Origin: Actinomycetes bacterium | GTDB lineage: Bacteria > Actinomycetota > Actinomycetes > Mycobacteriales > Mycobacteriaceae | DNA: 5,799 nucleotides | NCBI GenBank assembly: GCA_023388385.1 | Contig: JAEWGK010000031.1 | Location: forward strand, 1-5,799 | Reading direction: 5' to 3' | Part shown: piece after piece, positions 1-5,284 of the stretch | Layout of the letters: each line of letters begins with the position of its first letter | Numbering within the stretch: the first letter of the stretch is position 1 | Program-made: the position numbers and the translations under genes | The notes under the pieces: model-generated | Database searches by the model: none | Told to the model about the DNA's origin: nothing | Seen by the model: the letters and a program-made list of their open reading frames with translations, nothing else

Positions 1-801
1 ATTCACAAGTGTGTGTGCATAGCCTTTATCGATGTAAGCTCTATCGGAGTTCTTGAACACATTAACTCCGATGTTTCCCAGACGAATCAGGCGAGTTCCT
101 GTCTCTGTGTAGCGGGCGGACGTTAAAGACGACCCGAAAGGGCCGTCGGCAATGGATTCGCAGATGATGCCGAGGCGGGCCACTTTGTGATTTTCGGAGG
201 TTTTGCGGTAGGCAATAGCGCGAAGGTTAGTTCGTCGCTCCTCAAGCCGCGCCACGAGCCCATCGAGCTCCCCGGCCATCGCGTCAATCTGAGCGGTCTC
301 GCGGTCCAGGTAGTCAGCGATGCGGCGCTGCGTGGGGAGGGGGAGTGCAGGAAGTGGAAGGTTTGCGACGACATCCCGAGAAAGCTCGATCTGGTTCGTG
401 CTTCCTTGACTTAACGTAATGAAGCGAGTCTCGCTCATCTGTAGGACGTAGCCGAGAAACTGGGGGTCAAGGCGATCTGCGCGAGGGCGGACAAGTGTAA
501 CGTGACTGTCCCAAGTCAAGGGGTCTTCAATGTTATTTACAACAGAGGTGCGGCCGAGAGTTCCTGTTCCTGTGGAATTGATGAGTGCGTCTCCCGCCTG
601 GATGTAGTTTTCCGGCGAAATGGGGCGTGAAGTGGTATCGTGATTTCGGGTAAATGTGGTATTAAGTTTTCCGTTAGAACGAATGCACTTTTGGTTCACT
701 ACCGGTGTTCCTGATTCTGCATACGTGGGGGATATTCCACGTCGAATCACTTCAGCGAGTAAGCGGAGGCGCGTCTGAGCAAACTTGGTTCGCGATTTCA
801 T
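1..801 (-). CDS. hsdS: Type I restriction-modification specificity subunit HsdS (partial, C-terminus beyond the left edge)
   Basis: HsdS chooses the DNA target of a type I enzyme: each of two target-recognition domains (TRDs) reads one half of a bipartite site, and the conserved helices set the spacing and bind HsdM. The frame is open for 267 codons from ATG at 801 to the window edge. TRD1 spans about residues 1-145, with GISPTY (22-27), VVNQKCIR (34-41) and INSTGTGTLGR (74-84), all typical of HsdS. The central conserved region follows: a proline/leucine-rich LPLP stretch (148-157), QRRIADYLDRE (158-168), then a charged helix to about 200, probably coiled coil. TRD2 opens with the family pattern DGPFGSSLT (219-227) and IRLGNI and is cut off. 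The start codon overlaps the hsdM stop (ATGA), with AGGAGGT just upstream. Full-length HsdS is usually about 400 residues, so roughly a third is missing. The DNA target cannot be predicted. Base composition is uneven, and the TRDs are much less GC-rich than the neighbouring genes. Confidence 0.93.
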   Translation of the reverse strand, partial: MKSRTKFAQTRLRLLAEVIRRGISPTYAESGTPVVNQKCIRSNGKLNTTFTRNHDTTSRPISPENYIQAGDALINSTGTGTLGRTSVVNNIEDPLTWDSHVTLVRPRADRLDPQFLGYVLQMSETRFITLSQGSTNQIELSRDVVANLPLPALPLPTQRRIADYLDRETAQIDAMAGELDGLVARLEERRTNLRAIAYRKTSENHKVARLGIICESIADGPFGSSLTSARYTETGTRLIRLGNIGVNVFKNSDRAYIDKGYAHTLVN

Positions 802-2765
802 TCCCGCACCTCCTTGAACATCTCGGCCAGTTCGTCCATCACCTTCGCAACATCGGAGTCAATTTCCTCCAACGACCGCACCGGCTCCGGCACGTAGAAG
901 ATGCGGGTAAACGGAATCTCGTACCCGATGCGCTCCTTGTCCCGGTCCCAAATAGCCTCCGGCGCGAACGGCAGTACCTCGCGGGCCATGTGCTCATCGA
1001 CGTCCTCGGTCAGCGGGATGCGCTCGACCATGTCCGAACCGGGGACGACCACCGGGTTGCCCTTGCGGTCGACCGCTGGAGCGGCGTCGGGGTCGTCGAC
1101 GCCCACGGCCTCCATGATGGTGTCGACCAGGCCCAGCGGCATCTTGACCTTGGCCTTCGTCGCCTCGAACTTGAGCGTGGTCGGCAGGTCGTTGTACTCG
1201 GTGCCGTCCACGGCCCAGATGACCGACTCATGCTCCGGCGTCGCTGACTTGTGAGCCATCGCGGCCTTGACGGCGGCATCTGTGACCTGCACGGCCAGGC
1301 GGCGCTGGCGGTAGACGGGCACATCGCGAAAACCCAGGTCGTCGGCGGTGAGGATGCGAGAGATGTCCGAGTCCTCGAAAGCTGCGTATGCGCGGGTGAT
1401 GTCGCGGCGATTGTCCTCGGACAACTCGCGGCGCTTCATGCCCATGCCCTTGCGCATCGGCTCCCACATGTTTGTGGCGTCGATGAGCTGAATCTTGCCG
1501 CGGCGCCGCGGCTCCTTGTTCGTGTCGAGAATCCAGATGTAGGTGGCGATGCCGGTGCCGTAGAACATCTCGGTGGGCAGCGCGATGATGGCGTCGACCA
1601 GGTCCTCGGTGAGCAACCAGCGGCGAATCAAGTCCGCGCCCTTGCCAGGGCTGCCGGTGAAAAGCGGAGAGCCGTTCAAGACCACGCCGGCGCGACCGCC
1701 GCCGGTGTCGCCGTGGGCCGGGGTGAGCTTGTGGGCCACGTGCGACAGGAACAGCATCTGGCCGTCCGACTTCGGCGGCAGGCCGTGGGAGAACCGCGAC
1801 CCCTCGACGCCCGCCTCCTCGACGACGGATGCGTAGTCGGCCGACCAATCGGAGCCGTACGGTGGGTTGGTCAAGACGTAGTCGAAGGTCCGGCCGGCGT
1901 ACTTGTCGTCGGTCAGCGTGTTTCCGTGGCGGATGGAATCGGGCTTGCCGCCCTGAATGAGCAGGTCGGCCTTGCCGATGCCGTAGGAGAAGTCCATCAG
2001 CTCCTGGCCATGGAGCGAGACCTGCATGTTCGAGTTCAGGTCTTTCAGCGCGCGGCGAGCCACCAGGAGCATGCCGCCGGTGCCGGCGGCCGGGTCGTAG
2101 AGGGTGCGCGAAGGTGCTGCGCCCTGCAAGCCCTCATCGTCGGAGGACAGCAGCACGTCGACCATCAGCTCGATGGCGTCGCGCGGGGTGTAGAACGCAC
2201 CGGCGCCCTTGCCCTTGGTGTTGAACGCCCGGTACATGATGTCCTCGAACAAGTCGCCCATCGCGGTGTCGGGCATGCGCTCGGGGTGCAGGTCGATGCC
2301 CGCGAAGTGGTTGACCACGCCGTAGAGGCGGCCGGCGCGGGCGAGCGTGGCGACCTTGTCGTTGAACTTGAACGACTCCCAGATGTCGGCAATCGACGTG
2401 GAGAACGCCGCGACGTACGCCTTGAGGGACTCGGCCACCGAGTCGTCGGTACCGCCGATGGTGGTCAGGTCGAGCGGGGAGGTGTTGTAGAAGTGCAGGC
2501 CGAAGGAGGTGCGGATGCGCAGGTCCATGATGGCCGGGGCCACCTCGACGGTGCCGCCCTTGGTGTTGTCGCTGATGAACTCCAACACCTCGGCCTTGGA
2601 ATCGGCCAGAATGCACTCAAGGCGGCGCAGGACGACAAACGGGATGATGTAGTCGCCGTACTCCTCGGGCTCGACGACGTTGCGCAGGTATTTGTCCGCG
2701 GTGTCCCACACCGCGGTGTACGTTGCCCTTCGGGCGTGGTCGATCTGGTCCTGCGTTGGCGCCAC
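798..2765 (-). CDS. hsdM: Type I restriction-modification N6-adenine DNA methyltransferase subunit HsdM
   Basis: HsdM transfers a methyl group from S-adenosylmethionine to adenine N6 in the site chosen by HsdS, as an M2S1 complex; with HsdR it also forms the restriction complex. Domains in order: an N-terminal helical HsdM domain (about 1-165, including YGDYIIPFVVLRRLE at 36-50); DLFEDIMYRAF (171-181) leading into GAFYTPRDAIELMV (189-202, motif X region); SAM-binding motif I DPAAGTGGM (224-232); GNTLTDD (281-287); and catalytic motif IV NPPY (300-303), the signature of amino-methyltransferases. All key residues are intact. The C-terminal part (about 480-655) ends in IGYEIPFTRIFY (613-624) and a charged helix, which in this family contacts HsdS. 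At 655 residues it is longer than the 490-530 of classical HsdM, but I recall this longer form as common. The start is GTG at 2765 with AGGAG 6 nt upstream; an in-frame stop at 2805-2807 limits any extension. hsdS follows with a 4-bp overlap. Confidence 0.96.
   Translation of the reverse strand: MAPTQDQIDHARRATYTAVWDTADKYLRNVVEPEEYGDYIIPFVVLRRLECILADSKAEVLEFISDNTKGGTVEVAPAIMDLRIRTSFGLHFYNTSPLDLTTIGGTDDSVAESLKAYVAAFSTSIADIWESFKFNDKVATLARAGRLYGVVNHFAGIDLHPERMPDTAMGDLFEDIMYRAFNTKGKGAGAFYTPRDAIELMVDVLLSSDDEGLQGAAPSRTLYDPAAGTGGMLLVARRALKDLNSNMQVSLHGQELMDFSYGIGKADLLIQGGKPDSIRHGNTLTDDKYAGRTFDYVLTNPPYGSDWSADYASVVEEAGVEGSRFSHGLPPKSDGQMLFLSHVAHKLTPAHGDTGGGRAGVVLNGSPLFTGSPGKGADLIRRWLLTEDLVDAIIALPTEMFYGTGIATYIWILDTNKEPRRRGKIQLIDATNMWEPMRKGMGMKRRELSEDNRRDITRAYAAFEDSDISRILTADDLGFRDVPVYRQRRLAVQVTDAAVKAAMAHKSATPEHESVIWAVDGTEYNDLPTTLKFEATKAKVKMPLGLVDTIMEAVGVDDPDAAPAVDRKGNPVVVPGSDMVERIPLTEDVDEHMAREVLPFAPEAIWDRDKERIGYEIPFTRIFYVPEPVRSLEEIDSDVAKVMDELAEMFKEVRE
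808..814 (-). promoter_or_regulatory. Ribosome binding site of hsdS, inside the end of hsdM
   Basis: AGGAGGT on the minus strand is a near-perfect Shine-Dalgarno sequence, with its GGAGG core 7 nt from the ATG at 801. It lies within the last codons of hsdM. It supports this start for hsdS and independent loading of ribosomes as well as coupling through the ATGA overlap. Confidence 0.8.
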
Positions 2766-2771
2766 GCGCGT

Positions 2772-2776
2772 CTCCT
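2772..2776 (-). promoter_or_regulatory. Ribosome binding site of hsdM
   Basis: AGGAG on the minus strand lies 6 nt before a GTG codon. It decides the non-ATG start of hsdM, because no better start exists between here and the in-frame stop at 2805-2807. Confidence 0.7.
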
Positions 2777-2858
2777 GGTTTTTCGGGGTCCTGGCAACTC
2801 TGTCCTACCAGAGCGCGCCCCGGGGCCAGGGCCACTCACGAGTAAAGCCGACGGGAGG

Positions 2859-2872
2859 CGCCGACGTCGGCG
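2859..2872. repeat. Perfect 14-bp palindrome upstream of hsdM, possible operator
   Basis: CGCCGACGTCGGCG reads identically on both strands, centred about 100 bp upstream of the hsdM start codon. With no loop it suits a dimeric DNA-binding protein better than an RNA hairpin. In GC-rich DNA such a palindrome can arise by chance, so a regulatory role is only a suggestion. Confidence 0.35.
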
Positions 2873-2898
2873 TCGCACGTCATCGAGCCGCTCGTCGT

Positions 2899-2914
2899 TG
2901 CGATGCACATCGCA
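2899..2914. repeat. Inverted repeat TGCGATG-CA-CATCGCA upstream of hsdM
   Basis: Two perfect 7-bp arms are separated by 2 bp, about 140 bp upstream of hsdM. A further outer pair, CGTTG (2896-2900) and CAACG (2921-2925), overlaps and surrounds it. The layout is that of an operator half-site pair. No regulator gene is present in the window, so the binding protein, if any, is unknown. Confidence 0.35.
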
Positions 2915-2985
2915 GCGCGACAACGCGCCGCAGTGGTCCGCAACGAGCAGACGGAGCGCGCACCGTTACACGGCACCACTCGGCG

Positions 2986-3021
2986 CCGGCGACGGCCCGG
3001 ATCTCCCGGGCCGCGCGCCGG
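2986..3021 (-). terminator. Hairpin downstream of ald, probable terminator
   Basis: The inner stem pairs CGGCCCGG (2993-3000) with CCGGGCCG (3006-3013) around a 5-nt loop. An outer stem pairs CCGGCG (2986-2991) with CGCCGG (3016-3021) across a small 1x2 internal loop. The hairpin begins 15 nt after the ald stop codon. No T-run follows on the minus strand, as is common for actinobacterial hairpins, so intrinsic termination is plausible but not certain. Confidence 0.55.
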
Positions 3022-3036
3022 GGCTGACGGCCGCCA

Positions 3037-4557
3037 TCAGAACAGGCCTGTCGCCTCCTCGGAGTAGGACACGAGCATGCACTTGGTCTGCTGGTAGTGG
3101 GCCATCATCATGCGGTGGTTCTCGCGGCCGATGCCGGACTCCTTGTAGCCGCCGAAGGCGGAGTGGGCCGGGTACTGGTGGTAGTTGTTCACCCACACGC
3201 GACCGGCCTCGATGGCGCGGCCCGCGCGGTAGGCGACGGTGCCGTTGCGGGACCACACGCCGGCGCCGAGGCCGTAGATGGTGTCGTTGGCGATCTCCAT
3301 GGCCTCGTCGAAGTCGCGGAACGTCGTCACGGCGAGCACCGGACCGAAGATCTCCTCGCGGAAGCACTGCATGGAGTTGTCGCCCTTGAAGATGGTCGGC
3401 TCGATGTAGAAGCCGTCCTTCAGCCCGTCGAGCGACGCCACCTTGCCGCCGGTGAGCACCTCGGCGCCCTCGGCCGGGCCCGACTGCAGGTAGCCGGTGA
3501 TCTTGTCCATCTGCTCCTGCGACGCCTGCGCGCCCATCTGCACGTCGGTGTCCAGCGGGTTGCCGCGGCGCAGGGACTCGACGCGGGCGACGGCGCGGGC
3601 GAGGAAGTCGTCGGCGATGTCCTCGTGGATGAGTGCGCGCGACGGGCAGGTGCACACCTCGCCCTGGTTGAGGGCGAACATGGTGAGGCCCTCGACGCAC
3701 TTGTCCAGGAACTCGTCGTCGTGGTCCATGATGTCCGGGAAGAACACCGACGGGGACTTGCCGCCGAGCTCCAGGGTCACCGGCAGCACCCGGTCGGAGA
3801 CGGCGGAGTGGATGAGCTTGCCGACGGCCGTCGAGCCCGTGAACGCGATCTTCGCCACGCGGCGCGACGCCGTCAGGGCCGCGCCCGCCTCCGTGCCGAG
3901 GCCGTTGACGATGTTGAGGACGCCGTCGGGCAGCAGGTCCGCGATGAGCTCGACCATGACCAGGACGGACACCGGCGTCTGCTCCGCGGGCTTGAGGACG
4001 ATGCAGTTGCCCGCCGCCAGCGCCGGCGCGATCTTCCACGCCGCCATGAGGATGGGGAAGTTCCACGGGATGATCTGGCCGACGACGCCGAGGGGCTCCT
4101 GGAAGTGGTACGCCACCGTGTCGTCGTCGATCTGGGAGATCCGGCCCTCCTCCGTGCGCGTGACGCCGGCGAAGTAGCGGAAGTGGTCGATGGCCAGCGG
4201 GATGTCGGCGGCGAGGGTCTCGCGGACCGCCTTGCCGTTGTCCCACGTCTCCGCCACGGCCATCATCTCGAGGTTCTCCTCGATGCGGTCGGCGATGCGG
4301 TGCAGGATGAGCGCCCGCTCCGCCGCCGCCACCCGGCCCCACGAGTCCTTCGCGGCGTGCGCGGCGTCGAGGGCCAGCTCGATGTCGGCGGCGGTGCCGC
4401 GGGCGACCTTCGTGAACACCTCGCCGGTCACCGGCGTGACGACGTCGAGGTACTCCCCCTCCACCGGCGGCACCCACTTTCCGCCGATGAAGTTCTCGTA
4501 CCGGTCGCGGAATTCGACGATGGCGCCCTCGGTGCCGGGGTTCGCGTAGACGGTCAC
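3037..4557 (-). CDS. ald: NAD-dependent (acet)aldehyde dehydrogenase, AldB/ExaC/AcoD type
   Basis: This enzyme oxidises aldehydes, most likely acetaldehyde, to the carboxylic acid with NAD+, in the cytoplasm. In corynebacteria the equivalent protein serves ethanol catabolism; homologues elsewhere are named exaC, acoD or aldB. At 506 residues it is full length for the group. Visible ALDH elements, in order: PWNFP (164-168) with the oxyanion asparagine N166; KPAEQTP (189-195) with NAD-contacting K189; the Rossmann glycine motif FTGSTAVGK (239-247); general base E263 in ELGGKSP; catalytic C302 in [18 protein letters not shown] (401-407); and the C-terminal [14 protein letters not shown] stretch (466-479). 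All catalytic residues are present. The start is GTG at 4557 with GGGAG 7 nt upstream, and [11 protein letters not shown] matches the N-terminus I recall for corynebacterial Ald. The gene has its own promoter-like block and terminator-like hairpin, so it is probably monocistronic. Substrate preference beyond the subfamily is inferred. Confidence 0.95.
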   Translation of the reverse strand: MTVYANPGTEGAIVEFRDRYENFIGGKWVPPVEGEYLDVVTPVTGEVFTKVARGTAADIELALDAAHAAKDSWGRVAAAERALILHRIADRIEENLEMMAVAETWDNGKAVRETLAADIPLAIDHFRYFAGVTRTEEGRISQIDDDTVAYHFQEPLGVVGQIIPWNFPILMAAWKIAPALAAGNCIVLKPAEQTPVSVLVMVELIADLLPDGVLNIVNGLGTEAGAALTASRRVAKIAFTGSTAVGKLIHSAVSDRVLPVTLELGGKSPSVFFPDIMDHDDEFLDKCVEGLTMFALNQGEVCTCPSRALIHEDIADDFLARAVARVESLRRGNPLDTDVQMGAQASQEQMDKITGYLQSGPAEGAEVLTGGKVASLDGLKDGFYIEPTIFKGDNSMQCFREEIFGPVLAVTTFRDFDEAMEIANDTIYGLGAGVWSRNGTVAYRAGRAIEAGRVWVNNYHQYPAHSAFGGYKESGIGRENHRMMMAHYQQTKCMLVSYSEEATGLF

Positions 4558-4564
4558 GTGCCTT

Positions 4565-4569
4565 CTCCC
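4565..4569 (-). promoter_or_regulatory. Ribosome binding site of ald
   Basis: GGGAG on the minus strand sits 7 nt before the GTG at 4557, within a purine-rich AAGGGAGAAGG run. It supports the GTG start. A small hairpin (4577-4582 with 4588-4593) lies immediately upstream and would leave the site exposed. Confidence 0.6.
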
Positions 4570-4576
4570 TTCGTGT

Positions 4577-4645
4577 CCGGGCGCGAGGCCCGGGTCGGTG
4601 GTCCCGCGACCCGTCCAGGACGCGGTTTCCCGCGACGGTAACCAC
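4577..4645 (-). promoter_or_regulatory. Structured 5' leader of ald (hairpins, one with a GAAA tetraloop)
   Basis: Read as minus-strand RNA, this stretch can fold into several small stems. CGCGG-GAAA-CCGCG (4621-4634) is a 5-bp stem closed by a GNRA-type tetraloop. GCCCGG/CCGGGC can be drawn at 4577-4582 with 4588-4593, next to the ribosome binding site. GTGGT (minus-strand 4641-4645) can pair with ACCAC (4598-4602) to enclose the tetraloop stem. The 9-mer GTCGCGGGA occurs twice (4602-4610 and 4628-4636). I do not recognise a known riboswitch class. The folding is drawn by eye, and GC-rich sequence pairs easily. Confidence 0.3.
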
Positions 4646-4662
4646 GTCCATCGCCTAGGTCA

Positions 4663-4700
4663 ATCCTATTTGTATGTAAATGCTTTTAGGTGCATGACCT
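4663..4700 (-). promoter_or_regulatory. Probable ald promoter and operator region
   Basis: An AT-rich island breaks the surrounding GC-rich sequence about 110-140 bp upstream of the ald start. It contains TAGGAT (minus strand, 4663-4668), a reasonable match to the actinobacterial -10 element; the -35 region at the right distance (about 4686-4691) is not recognisable. This would give a leader of about 100 nt. An interrupted dyad, AGGT-5-ACCT (4688-4700), overlaps the expected -35 position and could be an operator. In C. glutamicum, ald is controlled by RamA and RamB, but I cannot identify their sites here with confidence. Confidence 0.45.
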
Positions 4701-4719
4701 GCGGTTCAGCGCCCCGGAC

Positions 4720-4773
4720 ACGACGGCGCCGGCGCCCGCCACGGTGGGGGCGGGCGCCGGCTGGGGCCGTCGT
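4720..4773 (-). terminator. Strong bulged hairpin downstream of gcvH, probable terminator
   Basis: The inner stem is 13 bp and perfect (4728-4740 with 4749-4761) around an 8-nt loop. It continues across a 4-nt bulge (4762-4765) into an 8-bp outer stem (4720-4727 with 4766-4773), 21 bp in total. It starts 31 nt after the gcvH stop and lies upstream of the ald promoter-like block. It would therefore insulate ald from gcvTH transcription. No T-run follows, so the terminator call rests on stem strength and position. Confidence 0.75.
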
Positions 4774-4804
4774 CATGCGGCGCGGCGGAGGGCGCCGCGG
4801 TGGG

Positions 4805-5188
4805 CTACTTGTTGTCGTCCTCGTAGGCGGCGGAGTCCATGAGGTCGCCGACCTCGGTGACGCGGATCTGGTAGATCCAGCCGTCGCCGTACGGGTCGGT
4901 GTTGATGACGCCGGCGTCGTCGGCCAGCGCCTCGTTGACGGCGACGATCTCGCCGGAGACCGGCGCGTAGATGTCGGAGACGGTCTTCGTGGACTCGACC
5001 TCGCCGCTCGGCTCGCCGGCCACGGTCTCGTCGCCGACCTCGGGGAGCTCGACGTAGACGATCTCGCCGAGGGCCTCGGCGGCGATGTGCGTGATGCCGA
5101 CGCGGACGACGTCGCCCTCGTTGACGTCGGACGAGTCCACCCACTCGTGATCGGCGGAGTACAGGTAGTCGGCGGGAAGGGCGGTCAT
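4805..5188 (-). CDS. gcvH: Glycine cleavage system H protein (lipoyl carrier)
   Basis: The H protein carries the aminomethyl intermediate of glycine on a lipoyl arm between the P, T and L proteins of the glycine cleavage complex, in the cytoplasm. At 127 residues it is of normal length. The lipoylation site is K68 in ESTKTVSDIYAP (65-76), followed by the conserved turn VSGEIVAVN; the N-terminal YSADHEWV and the central GEIVYVELPEVG are also family hallmarks. The C-terminal GDGWIYQIRV segment is conserved, while the tail ends in the acidic EDDNK. The ATG at 5188 has GGAGG 7 nt upstream. gcvT lies 96 bp upstream on the same strand, consistent with a gcvTH operon, although hairpins occupy the gap. 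No lipoate synthesis genes are in the window. Confidence 0.97.
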   Translation of the reverse strand: MTALPADYLYSADHEWVDSSDVNEGDVVRVGITHIAAEALGEIVYVELPEVGDETVAGEPSGEVESTKTVSDIYAPVSGEIVAVNEALADDAGVINTDPYGDGWIYQIRVTEVGDLMDSAAYEDDNK

Positions 5189-5195
5189 GATGTGT

Positions 5196-5200
5196 CCTCC
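5196..5200 (-). promoter_or_regulatory. Ribosome binding site of gcvH
   Basis: GGAGG on the minus strand, 7 nt before the ATG, is a consensus Shine-Dalgarno site and fixes the gcvH start. Confidence 0.75.
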
Positions 5201-5210
5201 AGGGTGACGG

Positions 5211-5226
5211 GGCCGCGGTCGCGGCC
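5211..5226. repeat. Small inverted repeat in the gcvT-gcvH gap
   Basis: GGCCGC and GCGGCC are separated by 4 nt, giving a 6-bp stem about 10 nt upstream of the gcvH ribosome binding site. It could affect translation of gcvH in the joint transcript, or be a by-product of high GC content. Confidence 0.35.
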
Positions 5227-5258
5227 GTGGGGGAAAGGGGATGACTGGGGTCGATTAT

Positions 5259-5280
5259 GCGCGCGGGCCGTGCCGCGCGC
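5259..5280 (-). terminator. Hairpin directly after gcvT, possible attenuator or RNA-stability element
   Basis: GCGCGCGG (5259-5266) pairs with CCGCGCGC (5273-5280) around a 6-nt loop, only 4 nt from the gcvT stop codon. A short ATAATC follows on the minus strand rather than a T-run. Full termination here would separate gcvT from gcvH. Partial termination or 3'-end protection of gcvT RNA is an alternative. Confidence 0.4.
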
Positions 5281-5284
5281 GACG

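Larger units (their letters stand above)
2766..3036. other. Intergenic region between ald and hsdM (accessory/core boundary)
   Basis: This 271-bp gap separates the stop of ald from the start of hsdM. I see no credible gene in it; the frames that cross it are shadows of the flanking genes. It holds a terminator-like hairpin near ald and two dyads (2859-2872 and 2899-2914) about 95-150 bp upstream of hsdM. A promoter for hsdM is expected here, but I cannot pick a convincing one. The nearest -10-like hexamer is TAGGAC (minus strand, 2802-2807), without a recognisable -35 element. No tRNA, integrase gene or obvious direct-repeat attachment site is visible. Confidence 0.6.

Noticed and set aside
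187..414. Small plus-strand and minus-strand frames inside the hsdS region, such as 187-414 and 123-374
   Set aside because: The minus-strand frame with its first base at 801 is continuous through this region and matches HsdS, so these are shadows.
1251..3389. A very long plus-strand open frame (712 codons) opposite hsdM and into ald
   Set aside because: It is antisense to hsdM, which has clear methyltransferase motifs. The translation is low-complexity, rich in Val, Gly, Arg and His with no recognisable domain, as expected for a mirror frame in GC-rich DNA.
3097..4641. A 514-codon plus-strand open frame opposite ald
   Set aside because: It is a mirror frame of a fully conserved aldehyde dehydrogenase, with a Val/Asp/Arg/His-rich translation and no family resemblance.
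2966..4651. A 561-codon minus-strand frame overlapping ald in another register
   Set aside because: It is an Arg/Gly/His-rich shadow of ald, which carries all catalytic residues in its own frame.
5189..5284. Glycine riboswitch between gcvT and gcvH
   Set aside because: The gap is only 96 bp and I see no tandem aptamer pattern. Known glycine riboswitches lie upstream of the first gene of such operons, which is outside the window.
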